Positions 33,101-42,234 of a stretch of DNA of 64,000 nucleotides are shown piece after piece. Position numbers and translations under genes: made by a program. The stretch is from Siderastrea siderea. Its lineage: Eukaryota; Cnidaria; Anthozoa; Scleractinia; Rhizangiidae. Where the stretch lies: assembly GCA_964030785.1 (NCBI GenBank), contig OZ034970.1:18534911-18598910 (forward strand), read 5' to 3'. The notes under the pieces were generated by a model, which was given only the letters and a program-made list of their open reading frames with translations, was not told where the DNA came from and did not search any database. Position 1 is the first letter of the stretch; every line of letters begins with the position of its first letter.

Positions 33101-33230
33101 AAAGGACTTTGCCAGGCATTCTCTTGCGAGACTTTTAAAAGCTAACACACACTTTTATATCAGTAGACCAAAAAATAACCACCAAGATTTGTAAAAAGAA
33201 TATTGATCGCGCCCAAAATGATCAACTCGT
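30160..33230. other. No recognisable gene
   Basis: Non-coding-looking DNA. A diverged repeat containing GTAGAC(A/C)(A)CAAAAATAACCACCAA occurs near 32662 and 33162, with a related trace near 59440. Open frames such as 31244-31717 have no recognisable domains. Confidence 0.4.
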
Positions 33231-33240
33231 TTCAAACATT

Positions 33241-33699
33241 AGTATAACCGGAATTAAATGAATACCGGCAATGTTCCATCATACATATCGTCCAGAGGGG
33301 ACACTCATCCTCGCCTTTGGCTCGGATTCGGTCCCCTCTGGACGGTATATATTATATTCCTTATTGCCAGTGTTCATTTAATTCCAGTTATACTACTTCG
33401 GTTGATTGTGTATTGATGGTCCCGTCGACAAATACCGGCAAACAGCCACCTCTTTTAAACCGCCCAGCGCACAAAGCGAAGCAGGCAGGATAGGGGGAGG
33501 CAGTACCAGCGCGGATGTGTCGCGGAAAATATTTGGTATTGAAGTCACGTCAGCAATTGACTATAAATATTTTCCAATTGAAGAAATATCTGCACAGGTA
33601 TGTACCAAGATGGCAAGCATTACCCAACAAGCCGCTAAAGAATTTTTACAAAAATTTCTTGCGGAAATGTCGCCGGAAGATGAGCAGTATTTGATGCAG
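33241..33699 (+). repeat. Left terminal inverted repeat of element 2
   Basis: Matches the complement of 49191-49650 at roughly 90 percent by eye, including the start of a gene at 33610. The outermost 154 bases (33241-33394) are self-complementary. An outer stem is formed by AGTATAACCGGAATTAAATG and its near-complement ending at 33394. An inner perfect 14-bp stem is formed by CGTCCAGAGGGGAC (33289-33302) and its complement (33331-33344). Confidence 0.9.
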
Positions 33700-34024
33700 G
33701 TTTTTGGAGTTCGAGAGCCAGTTCCCTCAGAACGCGGCCGTCCGGCTGCGGCAAAAGGGATGCACGGCGAGAGAGTGTTTGGCAAGCAGCGGCGGCGGCC
33801 TCGGGAGCCCCGGCGGCCCCGGCGCCGAAACCCTGAAAAAAGCCTTCGGCGAAGAACTGTGGCGCATCGTGGCGGACGTGATCCAGGGCGGCCCCGAAAA
33901 GGTTGTGCTGGAAAAGGTGGGCCCCAACCTCCAAAAAGCGCTTTCCGCGGCCGAAGCCCAGCACAAAAAAATGCTCCAGTTATGGTATTGCTCTCAAATT
34001 ACAATTGAGAACAAGCGACAGTGA
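33610..34024 (+). pseudogene. TIR-borne early-type gene, left copy, probable frameshift
   Basis: ATG 33610 lies in the TIR. The first 30 residues (MASITQQAAKEFLQKFLAEM and on to PEDEQYLMQ) are shared with the right-end gene at 49282. At the inner edge of the TIR the original frame becomes Arg/Pro-rich. The +1 frame continues more plausibly with ETLKKAFGEELWRIVADVIQ and LQKALSAAEAQHKKML, so a one-base frameshift near 33700 is likely. The segment 33720-33960 is much richer in G+C than its surroundings. Function is unknown; position next to the terminus and promoter suggests an early gene. TATAAATAT upstream (33562-33570) may be its TATA box. Confidence 0.5.
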
Positions 34025-34278
34025 AAACGTATTTGAAGTCTGAACACCTCAAAGATTAGGAGATAAAATTTTAGAGGGATATTATGATTTCGTGTTCAAC
34101 GAGGGTCTAGCAAAATCAACGAAAACAGGGAACTTTTATTTTAAATTTTTGGTGTTATGAGTTCCTGGTGGTTTAATTAAATATTCAAAACGAGAACATT
34201 TGGCGTGTGACCTCTGAGTGTCGAATAAATAATTTCTTATTGAAGAAATATCTGCGCAAGTAAAAATATTTTTGCAAG

Positions 34279-34743
34279 ATGGCAAACATTATTCAACAAA
34301 CCGAGGAATATTTTCTGAATGGGATTTTAGATATAATAGACCTGGGGCCGATTGGGGAAATATTGTACAATGAATATGTCAAAATAAAGATTTGTCAACG
34401 ATTATCGCTGGGCTGGAACGAGATTTATTATGATTTACATTTTAGCAAAAATCGAGAACGAATGGTTCATCCGTTTACTTTCCCTCATCAAATAGACCAA
34501 GGGCTTCTGTGGATGTACGATTCGATTACACCTCATCAACTAAAGCAAGAAATACTGAGGCTTTTCGATCGATATTCTCCGCAGAACGGAAATGTGATAG
34601 ATTATTTAAAAGATTATTTGGGCTGGAGGTATGATCGACAATTCTTCTCATCAGATGATGAAGAAAGCTCCGATGAAGATGCGGATGATGGACCATGTCT
34701 ACGGTTATTTAGGAATCTTCACCATATAAGACGAAATCAATAA
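34279..34743 (+). CDS. Unknown protein with TIR-gene-like leader and N-terminus
   Basis: A 154-residue intact frame. The upstream ATTGAAGAAATATCTGC and the CAAGATGGCAA start context, as well as the N-terminus MANIIQQTEEYFLNGIL, resemble those of the TIR gene (MASITQQAAKEFLQKFL). It is therefore a paralogue or a captured leader. The middle contains IDLGPIGEILYNEYVKIKIC and FDRYSPQNGNVIDYLKDYL, predicted helical. The C-terminus is acidic (SSDDEESSDEDADDG) with a short basic end. No family is recognised. It probably belongs to the left-end early unit. Confidence 0.5.
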   Translation: MANIIQQTEEYFLNGILDIIDLGPIGEILYNEYVKIKICQRLSLGWNEIYYDLHFSKNRERMVHPFTFPHQIDQGLLWMYDSITPHQLKQEILRLFDRYSPQNGNVIDYLKDYLGWRYDRQFFSSDDEESSDEDADDGPCLRLFRNLHHIRRNQ

Positions 34744-35344
34744 TGGCGTTTATAAGTGTGCGCCAGCGGCTTAATAAAATATTCACAAAACGAGAACTTC
34801 TTGTTTTGTCTGTAATGCTAAGGTACTTGCGACCGGAATGGAATTAAAAACACGCCTACGACGAAACCTTTATGAGATTCCGGTGAGTGGCAGCAATTTC
34901 TTATATTATGTGAACATAATACATGTGTATTTTCAGTTAAAACTTAAAACTCGCATTAGTGGCGCCGATCGATCATGATGAAAATAAATTCTTTTTTCCA
35001 CCTATTTCCTTTCGATGGCGCTCTGTAACTTTTGTGGCTTTCACAATAAGACATAAACTTCACACAGGTCGAAGATTTACCCAGGATAGCGGTACAGGTT
35101 GGATCTTAACAACCAAAAACGTTTCAAGCGTTGGGACGCCAATTTTTTTTAATCTAATTTAAACCGAGTGGGGGCTGAGGCGGAGTTTTTCGCAATCACA
35201 ACACAGTCAAAGCGCACGTGTACGAGAAAAAAAAAGTTGAAACTGTTGCAAGGCTGAATATCGCTGTACCACATGTGTGTGTCAAACAAAATTAAATGAA
35301 ATATAAAGGCGATTGTCGCATTATAAATAGTTCACAAATTCCGG
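34744..35344. other. Intergenic region of element 2 without a gene
   Basis: AT-rich. AATAAA near 34772 could terminate the preceding gene. Nothing else is supported. Confidence 0.4.
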
Positions 35345-35640
35345 TGGAGTCCAGGGGGGTGACAGTTGGCCACTGTCTGAACCCCGTTTATGGCTCGTGC
35401 GGATGGTGAATTGCGGAGTATAGGGAGGCTCCTTTCAGTGGGAGAGTGCCCTCGGGTGAGCCCGCTCCGGCCCTACTGATGCTCAGAGATCTCCTTGGAG
35501 TTCTCACCCTCGCTCCCAGAGGTTAAATGTGGAACTGACAACCGCCTTGTCAGCGGTTTAATCCTCACTTCGGTGAGGTGAAAGTCCTAGTCCAAGGGCT
35601 AGGCAAGAACAGCCAACGAGCACCCCCCCCGACCAGGGTT
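35345..35640 (+). other. GC-rich, hairpin-dense block; possible structured RNA
   Basis: In an otherwise AT-rich intergenic region this block has several clean hairpins. These are GACAGT-TGGCC-ACTGTC inside GGGG/CCCC (35356-35385), GAGATCTCC-TT-GGAGTTCTC near 35480-35505, ACCGC-CTTGTCA-GCGGT (35541-35555), CCTCAC-TTCG-GTGAGG with a UUCG tetraloop (35563-35578), and CCTAGTC-CAAG-GGCTAGG (35586-35603). No long frame runs through it. It is followed by repeated GTCACGC motifs (to 35700). It could be a structured non-coding RNA, a ribozyme-bearing retroelement end or a SINE. I cannot match it to a known RNA. Confidence 0.35.
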
Positions 35641-35947
35641 TTGTCATTTCTTGTGACCTGTCACGCACTGTCACGCGTGATAGTCACGCTTGTTGTCACA
35701 CAATGCCATACGTGACTGTCTCGCTTTTTTCAACTTAGAGAGGAAAATCGTATTATGGAACCACATCTTGTCCTGAAATGGGGTAACCATCTTTATCACG
35801 AGTTGGGGACATTATTTTTATAACACATTCACGAGTGATAAATCGTATTTGTTTTATTTCGGGTGGTGTTGGAAGTTCAAAAAACCAATAACAAATAGCT
35901 TGCAAAGTTGCAATCATTTTGTTAGCGTATATAATTACTTTGAAAAT

Positions 35948-36432
35948 CTACAACGGAGCGAATGTTTCTTCATATTTTTTACAAATAGATGGCGGAATCT
36001 CCATGCAATGATCAGTGACGAAATTATCTATCCTTTTCAATCTATCAAGAAAGACCTTTTCGTCGAAAGCTTCGCCTCTGAGGTAGAAGCGAATCTCATC
36101 AATTACTTTTTGGTATTCGATCCGGGCAAATTTGCTTGTTCTGTCTTCTTATCGTATTTCTTAAGGCTAGCCACTGCCTTTAAAATAAGACCAACCCCTG
36201 TTAAAGTTGCAATGACAACGGGGTCCAGGGTAATGCCTCCGGCTACTGCGGCGCTGATAATAAATTTGCCAGCCGAAAGATTACAAACAACATTTTTTCT
36301 TCGAAAACCGCTGTACAGCTTTTCATATCCAAAATGCTTCTTGTGGTAATACGCATATAAATCTTTCATTTTTTTAACTTTCTCTTTAGAAAGTGTCTGG
36401 TCGATATGGTTGAAGTCATATATGTCGCGCAT
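35948..36432 (-). pseudogene. Two-helix membrane protein, element 2, frameshifted
   Basis: The intact first frame (36432-36103) carries DLYAYYHKKHFGYEKL, two hydrophobic segments (AGKFIISAAVAGGI and PVVIATLTGVGLILKAV) and LKKYDKK. The continuation, VIDEIRFYLRG to a stop at 35948-35950, is in another frame, with the shift near 36115. Length, order and motifs match the protein at 172-834 of element 1, without its acidic tail. Its neighbours are the fibre gene upstream on the same strand and the hairpin block downstream. Confidence 0.6.
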
Positions 36433-36458
36433 TGTGGTATAAAATAACTGAAAAATGT

Positions 36459-38198
36459 TTATGGCGCTCTGTATTCAATCAATAGTAACAGTTCTTCATC
36501 TTTTACAACCGTAGCCAGCTCCACAGCCATAAGACCGAACGCCAGCGTTAAATTAATGCTTATTGTCTGTAATTGAGTTGCTTGGGTTGAAGTGTAAGTG
36601 CTTGATTTAGTTAAATGTGAGCTATGTTTTATTTTTAAAGAAATAGGCGTATATTGACTTTTGAGCTTGAAATAGAGCACTTTTATAGTTAATATGTGGC
36701 TATGATTTGGAATGATTATTTTGTCACAACCATTTAATAAATATGTGTTTCCATTGTTTGTATCCAAAATCCCATTTATGTAATGAACGGAACCACGCAA
36801 ACGATGCCCGTTTAAAGACAGGTCTGTTTGCATTACCATTTGTTCATTGTCAACAACAAAAGCAGTGTCAGACACTTGGATCAACGTTTGAAATTGTTTC
36901 TTTAACACCATAAACGATTAGATGTCCAATTTTTATGAATGATGAATGACAGACCGTGCCGTGCAGGTCGAGGAATATGTATTGCGGAGGTGAGCTATTC
37001 CATCTGTGAAAGTGGATTATAGTTCTCGTGTATTTCTCAAAAGTTTTCGTTGTATGATTTGAAATCGAGAGCGTTGTGGCTTGTGGTGTCACACTCACCT
37101 CATTCATTTCTTGTGGAAACCATTCCACAACCATCCTGTAGTAACCGACCGGAAGTGGATGGAGGTTAAAACCGAGGCGTGACCGGCACTGGTTCGGTGA
37201 GTCGTCTTTTAACACGAGCCGGAGAACGTAAGCTTTTTTGTTTATTTGATGTGGAGACTCGGGGAAATCCTAAATACCCAAAATACCGATGTTGTTTTCA
37301 CTCAACGATTCATCAACATCTTCCATAAAGTATCTGAAGGCGTCCTTTTTATTTGTCGAGCTAGTGATATGGGATTCATGAATTGTTGACTGACAAGATC
37401 TGACATAGATGTTATTTCACTTTGCATAAAATCAACATTAACTGCGGATTTCAGATCTTTGCCATCGGTGTGTAAGTTGACAATTGTATTATTATTTAAG
37501 TTCAAGTCTTCAGTCATACTGTTAGTGCCATCAAATTTGAGAAACTTTTGTGTGTTATGTCATCAATTCTGCAGTTAACAAACTCGACACATGCGGCGTC
37601 TCTCAGGTTTGATGGAAGCTCAAGATTGGTAATCGAATGATTTGTCATGTTAATGTCAGCCGCCTTATCCAGTTTTTTCAAGCTGATTGTCGACATACTT
37701 TTTGTTTGTCGCTTGATCTGCCTCTTCTGGGTCTTTTACGTTGTAGATTGTGTTATTATTCATATCCAAGCTAAATTCCATTTTTCCACCTTCCTTCTTT
37801 GCAAGGAAGATATCTCTCGTGTCCTGATAGTTTATCACCTTTGTCAGATCACCGTGGATAGGATAAGGGTTGCTTTTTAACCGCAAAATATCGTACTTAT
37901 TTTGCATGTCAATATCAGCGGCACCGCTGGTACTACCTTCAGGCCCAGGATCACCTTTGTCGCCTTTTGGTCCCTGCGGTCCATCTCGCCCTTAAGGACC
38001 CTGTGGACCGGCCACCCCTTGAGGACCCTGCGGTCCATTTTGGCCTTGGGGTCCCTGTGGACCAGCCTCCCCTCGAGGACCTTTTTCCCCTCGGGGACCA
38101 ATCGGACCTTGTGGTCCCGCGGGGCCTATATTACTCCTCGACCCAGGAGGACCCACCGTTTCACTTGTTTCACCGATTTGGCTGTTAATATACCCCAT
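36459..38198 (-). pseudogene. Collagen-like fibre with shaft repeats, broken by frameshifts
   Basis: ATG 38198 overlaps the stop of the ATPase gene (TAATG). The N-terminal part is a run of Gly-x-y collagen triplets (for example [20 protein letters not shown]) from about residue 16. Shaft-like repeats follow, with LDMNNNTIYNVKDPEEADQA and NKKYVDNQLEK, DINMTNHSITNLELP, and EDLNLNNNTIVNLHTDG. These NN-x-I-x-N-(V/L) repeats resemble trimeric phage tail-fibre and spike shafts. The C-terminal part (37215-36459) is a beta-rich domain, a candidate receptor-binding head. Frame changes near 37980, 37690, 37510, 37260 and 36890 disable it. Collagen-like spikes occur in large DNA viruses. A host-attachment role is inference. 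Confidence 0.65.
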
Positions 38199-38830
38199 TA
38201 TATTTCTTCATCGAAATTTTTCTTCATTAATTTTTGGAGTTTGTCATAGTAAAAGAAAGAATACTTTTTATTGGTGGCGCGATCTAACGTGGTATGATCA
38301 ACACCTATCTCGTCCGCAATCCGCTTGTTTTCTCATGGAAGAAATTTTAAAATACAAAAATGGCGGCAGTTATCCAAGATATTTTTCGGCACCTTGTAGA
38401 AGGTTTGAGTAAGGTAAATAACGCAGCTATTTCTGTGCTGCCCGTTGATAAAATAATTTATGATGCTGTTTTGGTTGCTTTCACAAACCAGGTCATCAAA
38501 GAAAACAATTTTTTGGTTGTCCACCGGAAGCTCTTCGAGTGGAATGATTTCATCACCAGGAGCCTCGATGACCTCGTAACCAACCTTGGGGTTGATTTTT
38601 TCAGCAAAGTCTTGCAAAAGAGCCTGGTATTTGTTTTGGTGCAGGTTCTTTGAAAAGAGGTAAATTTTATCAAACTCAAGCAACTCATAAAGCATATGCA
38701 GTAATATGTTTGTTTTGCCAGAATTACTGGGTCCACAAATCAGCATCCGGAAAACATCGACTGGCATGCAAGGGTGGCCTTGCATGTAACTACTCTGGGA
38801 AAAACCTGGGTCATAATTTCGAATCTTCAT
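38198..38830 (-). pseudogene. ATP: A32/FtsK-HerA type genome-packaging ATPase with one internal stop
   Basis: A 210-codon gene with Walker A GPSNSGKT (about residue 33), Walker B KIVFFDDL (about 108), and then the sensor-like QHRNSCVIYLTQ. This is the pattern of the poxvirus A32-like packaging ATPases carried by Polintons, which translocate genomes into capsids. A TGA at 38333-38335 interrupts the frame. The same frame then continues with NKRIADEIGVDHTTL to a TAA that overlaps the fibre start codon. Apart from this stop the gene looks complete, so inactivation may be recent. Confidence 0.8.
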
Positions 38831-38904
38831 TTTTTTTGGTTTCTATGTAATCACACTGGAATTATGTCAATACAACAGTGGCTTCAGCTGGCTGAGGAAA
38901 TTCG

Positions 38905-39729
38905 GTGGTCGATCAGCAAACACAAGACAAAATAAGCAAAGAATTTGGACAGCTTTCAGGGCAGGAGCTTACAAAAAGGCTTGATGAAAAGAGCAGCACC
39001 ACTGCGCAAGAGGTGGAGGAAAGTCCTGATTATGCAATGGACGAATTTGACAGAACCAACTCGTTTGGCGAACAATTCAGACCGGATGCACAAACACCAC
39101 CACCATCATCACCAGAACCAGCATCACCACCCCCATATGAAGATGTTGACGGTGATGATTTTCCACCACCACCCCCACCGCTGATGGAAGAAAAATCCAC
39201 ACGTAAAGAGTGGGGGATGCCGGGACCAGTTGAGCCTGAATATCACCATGAATCAACCCTGTTGCAAACGGTCAATCGGCTAATCACGAAATACGGAGAT
39301 GACCCCAATTACATAGTAAAAAGTAAAAAATATCCATTACATGGTTATTCCGTGGAGGAGCTCAAAAAAATAAGAGACGGGATCTATGAAAAAAGAAGGG
39401 CAACCCAACCTCTATCGAAACAGCTGCAGCAGGGGAAGCAGAGCCTAAAGTCTACACCCCCACGCAAAAGTAAAGAATCTCCAACCTCCCTGGAAAAAGC
39501 TGTCATGAGCCGAAGACCTTTTGTTGAGCCTTCAGACGATGAAAAGGACTTTTCTGAACAGGATTGGGAAACCGAAGGAAGTGGTATCACAAGTGCTGAC
39601 AAATTGATCCACCGACTTTACGTGGGCTTAGGATCGATCAAAGCAGGAAACAGTTCAATAAAACTAAAAAATCAGGTATTTTCTCTGCTTGATTCACTTG
39701 TTGGGCTCGGCGCAATCGACGAAAAGTAA
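38905..39729 (+). CDS. Pro-rich protein with PPPY motif, element 2
   Basis: A 274-residue intact frame. The N-terminus is acidic and helical. Residues 65-95 are Pro-rich and contain PPPYEDVDGDD. A central block has LLQTVNRLITKYGDDPNYIV and LHGYSVEELKKIRDGIY. A Lys/Ser/Pro-rich linker and an acidic patch follow, and the C-terminus carries KLKNQVFSLLDSLVGLGAI. PPxY motifs recruit WW-domain ubiquitin ligases, and adenovirus protein VI uses one during entry. Here the motif is visible, but the function is inference. It lies between the ATPase and the penton-like gene. It could be a scaffold or minor virion protein. Confidence 0.55.
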   Translation: MVDQQTQDKISKEFGQLSGQELTKRLDEKSSTTAQEVEESPDYAMDEFDRTNSFGEQFRPDAQTPPPSSPEPASPPPYEDVDGDDFPPPPPPLMEEKSTRKEWGMPGPVEPEYHHESTLLQTVNRLITKYGDDPNYIVKSKKYPLHGYSVEELKKIRDGIYEKRRATQPLSKQLQQGKQSLKSTPPRKSKESPTSLEKAVMSRRPFVEPSDDEKDFSEQDWETEGSGITSADKLIHRLYVGLGSIKAGNSSIKLKNQVFSLLDSLVGLGAIDEK

Positions 39730-39928
39730 AAGAAAAAAATTGTTCATAATCATATAGACCAAAAATGTTGTTTAATCTTAAATCTTAAATCTTCTGCTTG
39801 ACTCGAGCCTCGCAAAACAGCAAAGAACCAGGGGGCGCCAGGTTTCACACGATTTCACAATAAGCGTTCAACCTCCGATCCACTTGGGTTCAGGAAACTA
39901 TAAAGCCGCGCTAAACAAACTTATCACA

Positions 39929-40503
39929 ATGAGCTACTCATGGTACAACATCGATGCCTCTTTTGGTAACAACAAAATTCGCTGGAGAAAGAAAACTGAA
40001 GAGTGGCAGACCTTGATTTTTCCGAACGGAATGTATGGTTACTCTGACATCAACAGTTTTCTTCAGACCCAAACCGGTAAAGTAGACTCGAAAGACAAAG
40101 ACAGTGATTTCATTTTCACTCTGTATTTCGATATGACGATATTCCGGGTTGTCATTCTGATGTATGAAAATTATGAGCTTGACCTTTGTGAAGGCGAGTT
40201 CGCAGAATTGCTTGTCGGAGCAATGGTCCCGAATATCACAAGAAGCGTTGATTGGCTGTTTCTCCACTGCGATCTGATCAGCCGGCGAGCAAACGATCTT
40301 CCAGGCGATGTCTTCTACAGTTTTTCAACAACGGGGCTTCAGGTCAGTTATCTGTTTCAAAAACAACCGTATCGGCTTGAGTGGCATCCTGTGAATAAAA
40401 GCGAGATTAATTCAATAAGGTTTGGGTAACGGACGGAAGAGACAACCCCCTGGATCTCAATGGGATAGACGTTGCTGTCAGCATAATGATTGAAAAAGAG
40501 TAA
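39929..40503 (+). pseudogene. Minor capsid (penton-like) protein, element 2, one frameshift
   Basis: Start at ATG 39929 (MSYSWYNIDASFGNNKIRW), which opens a beta-rich protein of about 190 residues. Visible blocks are NGMYGYSDINSFLQ, FDMTIFRVVILMYENYELDL, VDWLFLHCDLISRR and NKSEINSIRFG. A one-base loss at about 40424-40427 shifts the frame. The last 25 codons (NPLDLNGIDVAVSIMIEKE) lie in the next frame, ending at TAA 40501-40503. The ending and position just before the major capsid gene match Polinton minor capsid proteins with a penton-type jelly roll, which would occupy the icosahedral vertices. Confidence 0.6.
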
Positions 40504-40532
40504 GGATATTTTTGTTGTCTTAAATATACACC

Positions 40533-40904
40533 ATGAATCACCCGAGTGAGTGGACAAAACTTTTTGGCGAAAACACCGGAAGGTATCGATATAAACACAA
40601 GGGGTCGGGCTTGATCCGTGACACTCTTATGGCTATTGGCAAAGCATTCAAAGGCACTGCAAAAAATGTGGTGAAGACAGCCGCCGACAAAGCTGCAAAA
40701 ACAGTCGCTAAAAAAGCGGGGCAGAAAGTTGGAGAAATTGCTGTCGAAAAAGGGTCAAAACAAATTCAAGAAATACTGCGAAAGCGTAAGCCAAAACCAC
40801 AAAAGGTGTCGCAGGATGCAAAAAAGAAACTTGAAAACATTTTGCAAAACCAAGAGCCGAAAAAACCTTCTCTCTCCCCATCTGCCGCCTTAAAATTAAA
40901 TTGA
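40533..40904 (+). CDS. Basic amphipathic protein VI/core-like, element 2
   Basis: A 123-residue intact basic protein. After a short leader with YKHKGSGLIRD, a possible adenain-type processing site, comes a long amphipathic Ala/Lys helix (TAKNVVKTAADKAAKTVAKK, about residues 48-80) and a Lys/Pro/Gln tail. It sits between the penton-like and major capsid genes. The make-up resembles minor virion proteins that bind DNA or membranes. The specific family is not established. Confidence 0.5.
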   Translation: MNHPSEWTKLFGENTGRYRYKHKGSGLIRDTLMAIGKAFKGTAKNVVKTAADKAAKTVAKKAGQKVGEIAVEKGSKQIQEILRKRKPKPQKVSQDAKKKLENILQNQEPKKPSLSPSAALKLN

Positions 40905-40960
40905 CTTTTAGCAAACGAAATTTAATCGTAAAAATTTTTTCCCTTAGTATAACCGTTGAG

Positions 40961-42205
40961 ATGTTCAGATCACAGCCATATCTCGAGAAGACTGCCTACG
41001 TCCAAGTGAATTTGGACACTCCACTCACATACCCGGGGAATAACCAAACGCAAAACAAGTCGGGCCACAAATTTACCGGAAGAGATCGGGACAATTTTTA
41101 TGACTGGTACAATGCTTATTTCCGCGTCGATTTCAAGTTTGAGGCCGTGGCAAATGGAGCAAACATTGGCGCTGGCACTGAATAAGCTCCGTTCAACGGT
41201 TCTTTTTCGTTGATCAAAAGTTTGAATTTTAAATCAGCGGGAAAAACTCTGTACGAGACCAACGATATCCACAAAGTAATTTTCATTAAAAACCTGCTCG
41301 ACTTTTGGACGATTTTTCGAGAAGCGTGGCAAAAAACCAATTTTGGTATCTTGACTCTGACGCCACCACAGTGACTGATGGGAATGCGACGAACGTCGGA
41401 ATGCGGGCAAGGGCACTTCTGGCAAATGGCGGTGCAACAGTTCAAACTATTATCCCTTTGAACCGATACTCCTTCTTCGAAGGTTTGTCAGACAGGCTGC
41501 TGCCACCAATGCAACTTTAGTTTGAAATTGTTCTGCAAGACGACAGAGAAATGATTTTTCAAAACGATGGAACAGCTCGAAGGATTGTCGTCCGTAGATT
41601 GGAGTTGTGGGTGCCACATTACAGTTTACTGGCCGAGGACAAACCCTGGTCAATGAAAATTTCTTACGACCAACCCAATGGAAATACTTGAAAGAAGTTT
41701 TACATCTCAGCAGCTCCCGAAGAGATGCAAATGGTACGTGGTTGATTACACCTGGGATAAAAAAACCCAAAGCATGTATTCGTATTCCTTCAACAAACTC
41801 GGAAACAAAATTCTTATACGTAAAACCCTTACATCTTTGACACATTTAACATCGACGGTGATAACTCCGCAAGATTAGCCACTTGTCGCCTGCAGTACGG
41901 CACAAGCTTTTACCCTGAGCTTGATTACGACCATGACTTTAAAATAAGAATTTTGAATGATTTAATCAATTTCAGATACAGAAAGAACGTTCAGCTGCAG
42001 CTCGCCAACTTCCAGGAGTTATACCCAATCATCTACTTTGATCTACGAAACACCAAAGAAAGTGTAACAGGCGACCCGAAAAAGCTCGAATTTCATTAGA
42101 CTGAATGAAGCCGCAAACGCTCAAGATTACACAATCTTTGCCGTGGTTTTGAATGAGGAAGAATTTGTGCTGAAGCAAATTGGGAATGAACTTGGCGCCG
42201 TCTAG
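40961..42205 (+). pseudogene. MCP: Major capsid protein (double jelly roll type), heavily mutated
   Basis: The gene opens MFRSQPYLEKTAYVQVNLDT. It carries WYNAYFRVDFKFEAVA and LNFKSAGKTLYETNDIHKV, then the second-frame blocks RARALLANGGATVQTIIPLN and LSDRLLPPMQL, then FEIVLQDDREMIFQND. It ends with FQELYPIIYFDLRNT and NEEEFVLKQIGNELGAV before TAG 42203-42205. This strand-rich, repeated layout and its place between minor capsid genes fit the Polinton double-jelly-roll capsid protein. Lesions include TAA at 41183, a frameshift near 41300, TAG at 41518, and further shifts near 41650-41700, 41820 and 42098. No functional capsid could be made from this copy. Confidence 0.75.
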
Positions 42206-42234
42206 AAAAAATTCTCAACTAATAAATACGCAAG

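Noticed and set aside
33226..33240. Target-site duplication of the Polinton (TCAAAC near both ends)
   Set aside because: The matching hexamers sit 3 and 2 bases away from the repeat ends, so they do not abut the element symmetrically and may be chance.
35849..36349. 166-codon plus-strand frame
   Set aside because: Antisense to the two-helix membrane gene, which aligns with element 1.
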